64,000 nt of DNA from contig OY754987.1 of the NCBI GenBank assembly GCA_963576475.1, positions 12,198,347 to 12,262,346 of the forward strand, in the 5' to 3' direction. Below, piece by piece: positions 38,223 to 50,560 of this stretch (position 1 is its first letter; each line of letters begins with the position of its first letter). The DNA comes from Molanna angustata. Its lineage: Eukaryota; Arthropoda; Insecta; Trichoptera; Molannidae. Below the pieces are notes generated by a model. The model was not told the DNA's origin and ran no database searches. It was given only the letters and a program-made list of their open reading frames with translations. The translations under genes and the position numbers were made by a program.

Positions 38223-39162
38223 ATATTGAATGTGTATTGTAGTTAACCTAAAATAGTTTAATAATTTTCCTATACAAAATCAGTATATTCTTGGTTTTTA
38301 AGTAGTAAGTATTAGGTATGTAGGTACCTACCTACAATGATGTTCTAAATTAATTCGAATTCGATTTATAACAAATTTTATTTGAATATCAGAATGTGTC
38401 CGTTACCATAGTAACCATGTTTCAACATGTGAAAAATATCAAATGTTATGGAGACATTTTTTGAATATGTAGGTACCTACATTGGTTTGTTCGATGCCAT
38501 AAAAATGAAAATTGTCAGAAAAATCAAATATTTTAAACAAATTATGCAATTTTATTACGCCTATATCTTTACTAATAATTAACAGACTTTTACAATATAT
38601 GTCTTAAAACTTGCTGTAATGTCTTGTGTTTCATTTTATTATTTCATAATCACGTTTATTTCAAAGGTATATTATTTTAAAGAACATATTCATTCGGTAG
38701 GAAAATTAAATATCGTATGAAAAGATATTAAAACGGCGGGGTTATATGTACATTTGTACAAAACGCTTACTTTAAAAATAAGTTAAACATTATAATTAGA
38801 CAAAATATTCACCATGTCTTTCACTTAAAAGCTAAGTTATACTTGAAAATATATTTTTTTCGTGTAAATACGTACTTCTAACTTTTAAACTAACAGATAA
38901 TTGCGTGCAAAATGACCACTTTTTTGACAGATATGACTTGGAAAATTTTGTATGAAAAAAATAATTATTGAAATATCTTTAAAATTCAGCATTTTAATCG
39001 CATTATTTTTAGCGTGACACTGCATCAGGTATACTGGTACACGTTCGCACATAAATTAGATTTTTAGATGCTCTTGGTTTTTCAAAAGGCGTGAGACAAA
39101 CACACACACACACACATACACACACACACACACTAACATATTGATTGCTTTATTACTTTAGA

Positions 39163-40988
39163 TATACAAAATTAGCCCAATTTTAATAAACTTTTAAAAA
39201 TGTATTATGTTAGGCTGGAATACAGATTTAAAAATAAATTTAAATTCTAATAAAATATCTATTCCAGGAATTAAAATTAAACGCGGAATTTTTCAGGGAG
39301 ATTCATTGAGTCCACTTTGGTTTTGTTTAGCTCTTAATCCGCTTTCTGAAATGTTAAATGAATCTAAGTATGGAATAAAAATTAACGGTCATCCACGGTC
39401 TAATATTAAAATTTCGCACTTAATATATATGGATGATATAAAAGTATATGCTAAATCTGATTCAGAATTGGAAAAAATGATTAGGATAATAAAAGCATTT
39501 TCAGATGATATTAGAATGTCTTTCGGTTTAGATAAATGTAAAACTTTACATGTCGAAAAGGGTAAAATACTAGAAATGGGTGGTGATATTCAAAGAAATT
39601 TTCAAATAGATAGTTTGAAAGGGTTGGAGGTTTATAAATATCTAGGTTATCCGCAGTCTAACAAATTAGACCACACGAAAATAAAATTTGATATTAATAT
39701 AAAATTTAAAGATAGAATTACGAAAATATTAAAATGCAATCTGTCAGCTAAAAACTTAACTAAAGCTATTAATACTTGGGCAATACCGATATTGACATAT
39801 TCTTTTGGAATTATTAAATGGTCAAAAACAGATTTAGATAGTTTAGAAAGAACAATTAGAACGCGTTTAACTAAATTTCGTTGTCATCATCCTAATTCCG
39901 CGATTGAACGAATCAATTTGCCTAGGAATTTAGGAGGTAGGGGTATAATAAAAATATCATCGTTACATAATAATCAAATTGAATCGCTAAAAACTTTCTT
40001 TCACAAAAAATCTGATAGTTCTTTAATGCATAAAGTAATATGTGAGGCGGACAAAAATTTAACAACATTAAATTTAAATTACGAGAATGCCAATAACAAT
40101 ATTATAAATATAAATGACGACCTTCTAAATTCGTGGCTAAATAAAATAATTCATTCTATACATCCAAAATTTCTCAACCAACCTTATGTTGACAAAATTT
40201 GGTCAAACAAATGGTTGAGTATTGGTGATTTGGACGCGGATTTTGAAGGTTTTATAATAGCAATTCAGGATAGAGTAATAAAAACTAAAAATTATCAAAA
40301 ATATATAATAAAAGACATAAATGTAGATGATGATAGTTGTAGGAAATGTTTGGCTTTTCCAGAAACAATCGATCATATAATATCGGGCTGTTCTTTTCTC
40401 GCGCAATCAGAATATACATTTAGACATAACCAAGTAGCAAAAATAATACATCAAAATTTAGCTATTAAATATAAATTAATTGACGCGATAAACATAAAAG
40501 CATATTATGAATATGATCCGATTTCATTTTTAGAAAATAATAATATTTCGCTTTATTACGATAAAACAATATTAACTGACCGGTCAATTCAACATAACAG
40601 ACCCGATTTAATAATACATGATAAAATTAAAAAAATAACATATATTTGCGACGTGGCTATTCCAAATTCTAGTAATATTATAAAAACTTTTGATGAAAAA
40701 ATTAGAAAATACACCGCTTTAGGTAATGAGATTAAAAGACTTTGGCATTCTCGTAAAATAATAATATTACCGTTCATTATTTCAGCCACTGGCATTATTC
40801 CAAAATCGTTAATCCGTAATTTAGAAATTATAGATTTATCGAAAAATTTAATAATAAAAATGCAAAAAACGGTAATTATGAATACATGTAGAATCGTTAA
40901 AGATTTTTTAAACGTTAATATTCGGGAATCAGTAGGGTTGTTAGGTAGTATAGAGACCTCCTCAGAGCCTAATCCTTTGATATGTTAA
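39163..40988 (+). pseudogene. Second R4/Dong-type protein, RT C-terminus, zinc knuckle and nuclease
   Basis: Continues the split frame. One nonsense codon (TAA at 39195-39197, where relatives have Leu) is the only coding lesion seen. It is followed by GIFQGDSLSPLWF, LIYMDDIKVYA (YMDD intact), GLDKCKTL, the knuckle CRKCLAFPETIDHIISGC and the restriction-like nuclease NRPDLIIHDKIKKITYICDV. The stop is at 40988. Motif order equals that of the copy at 30520-32715. Apart from the insertion, the nonsense codon and a missing 5' end, the protein looks intact. Confidence 0.88.
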
Positions 40989-41440
<452 letters not shown>

Positions 41441-41464
41441 GACCTTTCCTAATTCTTTTTTTTT

Positions 41465-41975
41465 GCTATGAAGTATTATTTTTTCTATCTTTTTGTGATG
41501 TATTTTTTTTCTGTCTTTGTGAGATGAATTTTTGTTTTCTTTTTTTCTTCTTCTTCTTGTCGTGTCGGTCAGCACGTATGTGCCTTAATGTTCATCCGCT
41601 CCCAGAAGGCCACAAACTCATTTGTGTTGTACTCTAGGAGGGCTCGTTCATTAAGATTTTTTTTTCAATCACACTGGTCAGGACCCATTGGATATTCCAG
41701 GAGGTGCTCGCTTTCCCGCGCTTGTATCACACACACACACACACACTCACACTCCGCGTCTTCAGCCATGCCATCTATGTAGGTTTTTCCTTGTACGACC
41801 GACCCTAATCCTAATCCTTTTTCTATATTTGTGTGATGTCTTTTTGTTTTTTTTTTTCTATCTTTGTGTGGTGTTTTTTTTTTTCTTTCTTTGTGTGATG
41901 TCTTATTGTTTTTTTTTTCTATCATTGTGTGATGTTTTTTTCTATTATTGTGTGATGTTTTTTGTTTTTTTTTTT
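41465..41975. repeat. T-rich degenerate repeats flanking a dispersed fragment
   Basis: TTTTTCTATCTTTGTGTGATG-type units recur at 41470-41530 and 41820-41970. Between them, 41555-41700 matches 44725-44890 (TCTTGT, CAGCACGTATGTG, GGCCACAAACT, a GGGCTCGTTCATTAA block). A (CA)n run lies at 41729-41750. Confidence 0.65.
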
Positions 41976-43790
41976 ACGATATCAATTCTAGTTGGATGGA
42001 AGATATTTCTCAATAGCAAGCCCGCCATGTTATGTTATATTGTCTACAAAAGATAAACAATTAAATTCAAGATAATGTTTTTCAAAAAAGATTGCGCCTT
42101 TTGCATTGTGTGCCAGGCGCGTAAAACTCTAGATCTGGCTCTGTCATTTCATCTCTTTGCAAAATTGTTTTTTTACGTTTTACCGAGAACATTATTTAGG
42201 AGGGAAAAATCGCCATCCACGGACGGTTATTTCTCATTAATAACGGTTTATCCGGTTTTTTTTTGAGTAAGCAAAAACTCCATTAATTTCCACACAACCC
42301 ACGCTGTGTGATCCGAAAAGATTTTGTCACATTATTTATAGAAAAATACCTGAGAGATGAATCCTTTTTATATTGACAGGTAACCCTACGTCCATTTTTT
42401 CTGTCTAACGTAGTGATGAGCAATTTTGGGACCGAGACCAGGTTTTTAATACCTAGTCTTGGTCTTGCATTCACATGTGTGGTCATGGATTTGCATGCTC
42501 TATAGTGTCTTGACCTTGTTCTTAGAAACCCAGTCTCAGTCCGGTTGTCGATGTTCTAAGTGAATAGAATAGAAGAAAAAAAGAAAACAAATCATATGAT
42601 CGCAGAGTAGCCACGGCAAATTCAAATTAGTACTGCCTCAGAACAGACTATGTCTAGCGAGGCAGTAAGATTTCCAAATGTGTGAAAAAAATTATTGTAA
42701 AATTGTAATTAGGTATAAATTAAATTGTATTTTGTGCCTGTGTAATATTTATACTGTTGGAAATATATTATTAGTTCATTCATTCCATGAAATAATAATA
42801 AACCTATAGAATACTCATTCCTATACAATACCTCGCTGAAAAAATGAAGCCGTTTTATTGGCCGGCTCGTGTCAATATATGTATGACTCTGCTGGTAGAC
42901 ATTGTTCGTATAGTAAGTGTTTAATTTATTTAAAAATGGAATTCTACATAGTAAACGCTGTCAGTGTAAATAAAATTAAAAGTGCAGTATTCTATACTAT
43001 TATTATTCTATGATTCATTCGTATAATCAATGTTTTTGTTGAAAGAAACTATTAAATTTAAATTCTTATTTCAGCGAATATTTTTTAAAAGTTTCAAATA
43101 CGCATGCATTGTTTTTTTTTCCCTCTCGGGAGTCAACGATATCTTCATGACTCATTATTTTCAAGAACTATAATATCTATGAACAAAATATATAGAACTT
43201 TGGATTGGATTGATAAGGAACAATAAAAATGCATACCTACTTGGTAAACGTTGCGCAAGCGCATAAACTGATCACGTATACCAGTCGATAACAGGTCGTA
43301 AGCCCTGTAGGTGCCTCGATTTCCTGGTTTTCCCGTAATATTCCAACTTCGTCTCTATTAAGATAGGTATTTTAAAAAAGTCTTGTGAGACTCTTGTCTA
43401 GGTCTTTCTGTGACACACGCTCATCACTATTCTCATAGTCCTTCTCCGATTTCTGTCCAATAGTAAAATCGGCATTTTTTTAACTTACATATAACAGAAA
43501 AGATCTTTATTTCATATTACATTTTTTGTGAAAACAGCTTAGCAGACAATCCATCGCTTACCTTTTCGCAGATGAATTACTTGTATGAATTCAGCATACC
43601 TACCTGTTTCTAGTCGCAAATGTTGGAAACTTGAAACATTCGTTGAATACTGGCATACAATATTTTTTATGTTCGCAGTAATTTATGATTTGAATATCTT
43701 TTCGTCATATTCATGTGCTTTGAAACGAATAAATTCAGAGTTAAGTAAATAATTGTAAAAGGAAAATATTTCCTCATTATGTCGGCCTTC
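41976..43790. other. No gene recognised
   Basis: AACAGGTCGTAAGCCCTGTA at 43290-43309 also occurs at 21865, a dispersed fragment. No exon or RNA gene supported otherwise. Confidence 0.45.
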
Positions 43791-43991
43791 GTGGCTCAGT
43801 TGGTAGGGTATCTGACTGCTGATCCAAAGGTCCCGGGTTCGATTCCCGGTGGAGGCACAGTTTTTAATTGTGTTTTCAGTCTGGATCTGTGAGACGATTA
43901 ATATGGTAAGTCTCCAGAATGTGGCAACTTGTTATTGGGTGCGTGTTAAATAAATATTTGACATAGTACCTGTTAGTTGCCCGAGAAGAAA
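43791..43991 (+). mobile_element. tRNA-derived SINE, family B
   Basis: Head: GTGGCTCAGTTGG (A-box) and GGGTTCGATTCCCGG (B-box) within a near-complete tRNA-like fold whose anticodon arm does not pair. Body: TGTGTTTTCAGTCTGGATC, AAGTCTCCAGAATGTGGC and TTGTTATTGGGTG, shared with 9085-9262. The 3' end runs into a 7-bp array. Confidence 0.8.
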
Positions 43992-44304
43992 TATTAAATA
44001 TTAAATATTAAATATTAAATATTAAATATTAAATATTAAATATTAAATATTAAATATTAAATATTAAATATTAAATATTAAATATTAAATATTAAATATT
44101 AAATATTAAATATTAAATATTAAATATTAAATATTAAATATTAAATATTAAATATTAAATATTAAATATTAAATATTAAATATTAAATATTAAATATTAA
44201 ATATTAAATATTAAATATTAAATATTAAATATTAAATATTAAATATTAAATATTAAATATTAAATATTAAATATTAAATATTAAATATTAAATATTAAAT
44301 ATTA
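43992..44304. repeat. (AAATATT)n array, about 44 units
   Basis: A pure 7-bp repeat immediately after the SINE body, apparently an expanded SINE tail. Low divergence indicates recent expansion. Confidence 0.95.
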
Positions 44305-44339
44305 ATTAAAACACTACTATTATTAAAACACTACTGCTA

Positions 44340-45050
44340 CACGTTCAATACAAGATAATTAATGGTGGAGTAGATAGTCCGAGTCTATTGCAGCTGCTTC
44401 CCTTTCATTGCCCTCGGAGAATAGTCAGGAGAACCCATCTTTATTTTGCACTCAATTCATTTGTTAACAAAATGACCCTAGGCTTGATATTTTTACGTCT
44501 AGTCTCTATACATACAGAAAGTGTTTGATGGAGATGGTTAAATTTTAACTGTGTTTTGGGTATGCCTGCGCTGGGACTGATCTTTCGATTGACCCGACAA
44601 CTTGTTTCTCCAAAAGGGGGCTAATCCCTCTCCTCTCTTGGTGTTGTCAGATAAATATTTTTAGCCTTTTCTTGAAGATGTTTAATGAGATAGACGACGT
44701 AATATCAGGACTTAGGCTATTCCATAGCCTATCTTTTTTCTTTTTCTTCTTGTCTTGTTGGTCAACACGTACATATGTGTCTTAATGCCCATCTGCTCCC
44801 GAAAGACCACAAACTTCTTTGCGTTGTCCTCTAGGGGGGCTCGTTCATTAATATTTATTTCATTCATACTGGCCAAGAACCATTGTATTGTATTGTATAT
44901 ATTGTAAAAGTCCATTGCAGCTACTTCCCTTTCATTGCCCTCGGAGAATAGTCAGGAACCCATCTTTATTTTGCACTCAATTAATTTGTTAATAGAGCAT
45001 GTTATTGTTACAATAACATGCTCTTTTAACAAAATGACCCTAGGCTTGAT
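44340..45050. repeat. Duplicated fragment with intervening retrotransposon debris
   Basis: CTTCCCTTTCATTGCCCTCG, GGAGAATAGTCAGGA, CCATCTTTATTTTGCACTC and ATGACCCTAGGCTTGATATT occur at 44399-44494 and again at 44924-45054. The section 44655-44725 (minus) is the RT C-terminus relic seen at 60345. The section 44725-44890 matches 41555-41700. Confidence 0.75.
44993..45025. mobile_element. 33-bp palindromic insertion flanked by TTAA
   Basis: The duplicate at 44464-44467 has a single TTAA. Here TTAA (44989-44992) and TTAA (45026-45029) flank 33 bp containing AGAGCATGTTATTGT and its perfect complement around one T. It is consistent with a minimal TTAA-type (piggyBac-like) terminal remnant. Confidence 0.65.
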
Positions 45051-45367
45051 ATTTTTACAAATTGAATTTAGTGACGACATTGCTTCATACAATTTGTATG
45101 GCAGTCGCCTATACACAATATGTAAGAAGACTTAATAGTTTGATAGGATCTTAATATCCAAACATACATACAGAACCATCATGCTGTTTTCATATTCCGG
45201 GTAGGAAAAGAGGACTGACCTCCATACTGTCCTATCTTGACATACATACCAACATGTTTTAAAATTTTCAATAATTTGGATTTATGGGTTTATAGTTTGA
45301 TTCTTATTCTTCAACTATACATACTATCGATATCGACAGTTGGATCTCATGTGTTACATGCAACTAG
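45051..45367 (+). mobile_element. Helitron-type element, 5'-truncated copy
   Basis: Matches the last 310 bp of 19368-20343: TTTAGTGACGACAT, the ATCGACAGTTGGA subterminal repeat, the CATGT/ACATG hairpin and the end CAACTAG followed by T. The 5' part is replaced by the duplicated fragment upstream. Confidence 0.8.
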
Positions 45368-45499
45368 TATATTTCAATTGTACCTAACATTTATGATAAT
45401 TTTACAAAAAAAATCATTGTTTACCTATGTAGGTACAGATATTTCGTAAAAATTCACCAAATATTTAATCAATTACATAATATGTACAGAGAAGAACAT

Positions 45500-45690
45500 G
45501 TAACAAGTACGACAGAGTAAAAAACGTGGACGACATTCTCAATTATAGAAATGTAAGAAGCTTGAACAACAGACGAACATGTATGACAAAATGACGAAAT
45601 GCTGAAGAAGCGATGGTTGCGTGCCAGGATTGAAAAATATGGCCTTCGATTGTCTCTGCCTACCTCGCTAGGAACATGGTGATGATGATT
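45500..45690 (+). pseudogene. RTE-like C-terminal relic
   Basis: GGACGACATTCTCAATTATA, AACAACAGACGAACATGTAT, GTGCCAGGATTGAAAAATAT and a GGAACATGGTGATG end follow the RTE-like family order, with many substitutions. Confidence 0.55.
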
Positions 45691-45692
45691 CC

Positions 45693-45870
45693 CGAACAAT
45701 TGATCGTACGCCCTTTATACCGAATTTGACCGTGAGGACTATTGACCGCAGGGACAATTTACCGTATGGACAGTTGACCGCGGAGACAATTCAACGCACG
45801 GACAATTGACCGTGAGGACGATTGACCGTACGGATGATTGACGGATGTGAGGACAATACACCGTGCGGAA
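45693..45870. repeat. Degenerate 16-bp minisatellite
   Basis: About eleven variants of GGACAATTGACCGTGA, with differing spacing. GACCG and ACAATTGA cores persist throughout. Confidence 0.85.
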
Positions 45871-47836
45871 ACTATTTTTAGTATCAGAAATTACTCAAAT
45901 TTCAAATTTTGAAATTTAAGAAGACGCCTATTTTTAAACTTATTCATGTTCTTTTTTTAACTTTTCAAGATGGATGTTGATATACACTATTAAAAAGGCG
46001 TAGATTTAAATAAATGATATTTCATTGTTTTCTTAAGTAAATATGAGAATCCAATATGGCGGCCGTGATTTAAAAATGGTTTACCAAAATTAACAATAAT
46101 TATGTATATTGAGTTCATTTTTTTATCTTTTTTACTTTGTGGTGTAATTACCTTATTTCCATAGTACATATTATTATGTCCAATTCTGATTCGTCTAAAT
46201 TTATCCGTCTGAATTTTAGTATATGAGATATGTAAAAAAGATGACTGTATTTATACGGGACTCATTACGTTACACCCACCACAAGGATAAAATCCTTTTT
46301 ATACACGGTCCCTGTTGATTTAGACGTTTTCATTTACTGAAATGAATTAGAATTGGACATATTGTATTATATATTTATACTTCGTTGGTTGGAAGAAATT
46401 TCTGTTTGGCAATTAACCCGCCAATGTACAAATTATATTTACAGTGAGATAAAAACTAATTAAAAAAATTTGTCATAAAATGTCAAGTAAAAATCGATCA
46501 TTAAAATAATTATGAATTGATTATGTACAATATTCCAACATTTCAGCCCTTGTGCCGTGTCGAAAACACAAAATATCATTCCGAATAAATAATGCATAAA
46601 TCTGCTCCTGTGAGCGTGATCTGTAATATTGAAAAGGGTATTTATCATAAAAGAGCCAAAGATTCATGAGAATATTTAGGAAAATCTCTCAAAAGGTCTG
46701 TCCTTTCTTAAATTCGTTAGAGAATCCCTCGAGCAGATAACGCTAAACGGATGGATACCTCCAATAATTTCATTCTCCACTAATTTCATTCGTTTTCATG
46801 CAAATATTTAACGCTTTATGTTAAGGTATAAGAGTTTATAAATATACAATCATATACTCAATTTTCAAACCTACATAGCAACGAATAATATGGAAGAAAT
46901 GCTCTTGATTTTTTTTTATATTAGCACAACTAACCCTTAAGGAAACGCCGGATCACGTTCTGTTTGGCTGTCCAATCAGGAACGCGTTGTAAATTTATTT
47001 TTGGTTTGTGTGCGATATCGGCAAAAGAACAGATCGGACAAGATGGAAATTTGAAAGGGAATGGACTTACTGTGCCAGCTTTCTTCTTTCTTTTCTCTGT
47101 CGCGTAGTTCTTCCTTCTCGTCACTGATTCAACAAAATATGTTCACAAATTGTCTGTAATATACGTGCGAATGCCGCGAACGTATTGAAAGGTTTTACGT
47201 ACATATATTAATTTGCGCACAGCGCTTGCACAACACGAGTGGTGTATTGGAGACGCGTATTTGCGACCTGACGAAGGTGGCTTACTCGCGCACGGACAGA
47301 AGCGAGATTATTGTTGCCACGTTCAGGTATGGATGTAGGTATGAAGAGGTTTTGATATGTCAGGAAGATAAAGATAGGTACGAATGGGAAGTATCTGTCA
47401 TCTGCGCCAGCTATTTGAGAATGTTAAATACCCCGTTTCCACAGTCTACCTTCTTGGGCTGAACTCTCCTCAGGTTCATGGTTTAATCCTTAAATCTATT
47501 ATAAAGAATGTAACTATTATTTGAATTTTTTGTACCTAAAAGTCTTATGTTTCTAATTAGTAACGGCTGCATCATCCTTATTGGGTGAAAAGCCTTAAGA
47601 GAAAAAAAACTAATACGTAAGTGATAATCATGTAGTAATTACCTACTTGTTACAGTGACCTGTGGAAAGGTTCTAAGGGGGTGGGGGGGGGGTAATATTT
47701 ATTTAACTTATTTTACAAAATATAAACAATAAACAAAATGAATGGCATACTTAATATTTGTATTTTATTGTAAAATACAAAGAAATAACTAATTTAATTC
47801 ATTTTTTTAAATTGCACATTGCGTATATGCAATTAA
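45871..47836. other. No gene recognised; one weak exon-like stretch
   Basis: 47220-47330 is CpG-richer and open on the plus strand (LETRICDLTKVAYSRTDRSE). It ends TTCAG|GTATGG, a possible splice donor, but no acceptor or homology supports it. The rest is featureless. Confidence 0.3.
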
Positions 47837-48518
47837 GGGGGGGACTGCTGCCAACGTACCTATTTTTCAATTTGATATACCATCGTTATTTCTTATCAAT
47901 CGTTTTGAAAAAAATAATTTATATAGTTTGGATATTAATAAACAAAAATATACCTTAACTTTTTGATAATGTTCTGTATAAATTCTTGTAGAAAAATAAT
48001 GGCATACCCCGATTTTCAACGTTTATCTTATATTTTTAATAAACTATAAGGCGTAGAGTAATATATTTTTTTTTGAAATTAAATAAGACAAAAATATCTA
48101 GAAAAATATGATGTGGCGTTGCATTAATGCTTCAGGTTTAGTAAATAAACCTAAAAAACATTTATTTTCCATTCAGCGCCATTGCGTAATAAAAGTTTTT
48201 TTGGTTTATTTACGTAACCTGATGCGTTAATACAACGTCATATCATATTTTCCCAGGTATTTTGTTCTTCTTTAAATTATAAAAAAAATATTGCTCTATA
48301 CCTTATATTTTTTTAGAAATATAAGATAAATGTCTAAAATCGGGGTATGCTTATTATTTTCCTACAAGAATATATACAGAACATAATCAAAAAGTTAAGG
48401 AATATTTCTCTTTATTAATATCCAAAATAACTAGGTTATTTTTTTCAAAATGATTCGTTTAGAAATAATGATGGTATATCAAATTGAAAAAATAGGTACG
48501 TTGGCAGCAGTCACCCTC
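47837..48518. mobile_element. Fold-back MITE, 682 bp, with TTAA target duplication
   Basis: TTAA flanks at 47833-47836 and 48519-48522. Ends read GGGGGGGACTGCTGCC and, inverted, GAGGGTGACTGCTGCC. The inverted arms extend about 300 bp (CAACGTACCTATTTTT, CAATTTGATATACCATC, TTAACTTTTTGAT and GCATACCCCGATTTT recur inverted). TTAA duplication is typical of piggyBac-type transposition. No transposase frame. Confidence 0.8.
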
Positions 48519-49449
48519 TTAAGAAAAATATTCTTTTAAAATATAGTTTATTACAGCATTTATTTAACTTGTTTACATATCATCATCATCATCACTGGCA
48601 CTACAGTCCGCTACGGACCCTGGTCTCCTCCAGAAATCGTCTTCATCCCTCCGTCCAAGCCAACGTAGGCGCTGAATTTTATTATTTGTATTTTTTATTG
48701 TAAAATACAGTTTATTACAGCATTTATGCATCCAGATACAGTTTAATACAATATTTCACATAATATTATTTGTATGATTTAGTGCGCGTGTGTGCCTATC
48801 ATTATAAGTTTCCGTAAAGTAATTTATTGACTATTCGTGTCTGTGTTTTTAAACTATTTTTTTAATTCCATTTTTAAAGGTACTTATGTTTTTACCCTTT
48901 TTCTACTCCAATGGAATTAAATTGAATGCCTTGACTCCAAGATATTGAAAATGACCAAAATTTGATATTGTTTTGGGTATCTGTATATTTACTTGTCTAG
49001 TCTGTCGTGTCGTTTGGGTTGGTTTAAAACTGTTGATATTTTTGTATTATGTAGATGCAAGTGTTGTTAATATAAAGCTATGGTTTATTACATTTTTATT
49101 AAAGTTTTCAATACGTTACAAACTAAATGCATATATATGTATTAAATTTTTATAAGTGATGAACATACACTAATTTCTCACAACAAATGAATGTGGTTGC
49201 AAGCTATTTCCAATAGACAAATAACCCACCATTGCGCATCGTTAAATATTGATTTACGTATATATACCTAGTTCTAAATAAATATAATAAAATATTTATT
49301 TGATAAACTTTATGATATAACGATATTCTTAAACATGGTTACTTAAATAAAAAACGTGGATCACATAGGTAAATTTACTAGCGTCTATAATTCGCATTTA
49401 CCTGTTTCCGGTTTAGTAAGTCAAAGTTTCCGGTCGGCTCTCTGATTGG
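48519..49449. other. No gene recognised
   Basis: 48582-48680 (CATCATCATCATCACTGGCA, a CTACGGACCCTGG block) looks like a retrotransposon 3' tail. The remainder is unassigned. Confidence 0.4.
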
Positions 49450-50101
49450 TTGAGATCTCGTAGTATTAAGTCAGGGAGCATAAAATATCTAGGAATTATA
49501 TTTGATGAAAACTTGAGATGGGACTATCACATTGACTGCGTGACATCTAAAATGAATAGATTAATATACTTCTTTAAATCAATCAGAAATGTTATTGACC
49601 TAAAACATTTGAAAAATATATACTATGCTCTTTGTCATTCAATAATGGAATATGGAATTATTGGATGGGGAAGTGCAACGCCAACAATAATAAAGAAAAT
49701 AGACATAGCCCAAAAAGCTATTATAAAAGTTATACTTAAGGTAGGTACCTATTCGAACGAATACTGAAGTGATTTTTACTAAATTCAAAGTTCCAACAAT
49801 TACAAAAATATATGCAAAATATCTGCTAATATACAAGCTAAAAAGAGAAGACCAATATACTAGCTCACAACAATATAAACACACTAGATTAAGTACAACA
49901 AATACCTTAAATATACCATATATTAAAACAACTTTTGGACAACGTAGTGTACGATATTTTTGAACAAAACTTTTCAATAGTTTAAAAACAAATATTAAAA
50001 ACATCAGTAATGCAAAAGAATTTAAAAAACTATCACTAAGATGGGTTTATGAAATAGATGAAAAAATCCTTAAGGAAATAATTCTTCCAAATAAAATGTA
50101 A
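49450..50101 (+). pseudogene. Non-LTR RT C-terminal half, 5'-truncated
   Basis: Reads KYLGIIFDENLRWDYHIDCV, a NVIDLKHLKNIYYALCHSIM stretch, YGIIGWGSA and IAQKAIIKVIL, then frameshifts near 49765. It continues with TKFKVPTITKIYAKYLLIYK and, after a TGA near 49960, a KLFNSLKTNIKNI segment and stop. The YLG...LRW..HI motif follows the RT catalytic core in jockey/CR1-type elements, so the active site itself is missing. Confidence 0.7.
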
Positions 50102-50560
50102 ATGCACTATTACAAACAACAGAATAGACAAATAATTTATTTCCACAAATTTTGGTTGTGTGTGCATGACTCAAAATGAAATATTGTATTTAGAAGGAAA
50201 GATGCATACGTTTGAATGCGTAGCGTATGTATGTACATGTACTTATATTATATGTAAATGTATATATAAATAAACAACGTAATAGACAATAACATAAAAC
50301 TAGCTCACCTTAGCACAGGCTATGCCTAGTGAGGGGGCTAGTAACAAAGATACAAACAAAAAGATATGGCTTAAACTATGTAAGCACCAGTGAAGTGGTA
50401 AATTGATATTTATTGAAATGAGATAACTTATATTTACATTGTATGTTAACTATGTATGAATAAGCTTATATTATCTTGAGATATTTTGTGTCTCATATAT
50501 ACTGTATATTTTTGGATAGAAATAAATAAAAATAAAAAATAAAATAAATAAATAAATGAG
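50102..50560 (+). mobile_element. 3' UTR and (AAATA)n tail of the preceding element
   Basis: AT-rich UTR ending in AAATAAAAATAAAAAATAAA and AAATAAATAAATAAAT near 50520-50558, a plausible retroposon tail. No clear target duplication. Confidence 0.5.

Larger units (their letters stand above)
36861..39162 (-). mobile_element. Non-autonomous Helitron-type element, 2302 bp
   Basis: On the minus strand it starts TC and ends CTAG between A and T. Omitting it joins codons 36857-36860 to 39163 in exact phase and yields the expected Ile-Tyr of the RT. AAGCAATC near its 3' end (36911-36918) is the inverted counterpart of GATTGCTT near its 5' end (39143-39150), an asymmetric inverted-repeat pattern. The interior has tandem repeats and a (CA)n run at 39095-39131, and no helicase frame. 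Confidence 0.8.

Noticed and set aside
43791..43862. A tRNA gene
   Set aside because: The anticodon arm does not pair properly and the SINE body plus tail follow; a second decayed copy lies at 9085.
43992..44304. CRISPR-like array
   Set aside because: A 7-bp repeat without spacers, in a eukaryotic context.
47226..47462. A host exon encoding LETRICDLTKVAYSRTD
   Set aside because: Only a possible donor is present, with no acceptor and no recognised homology; kept as a weak remark only.
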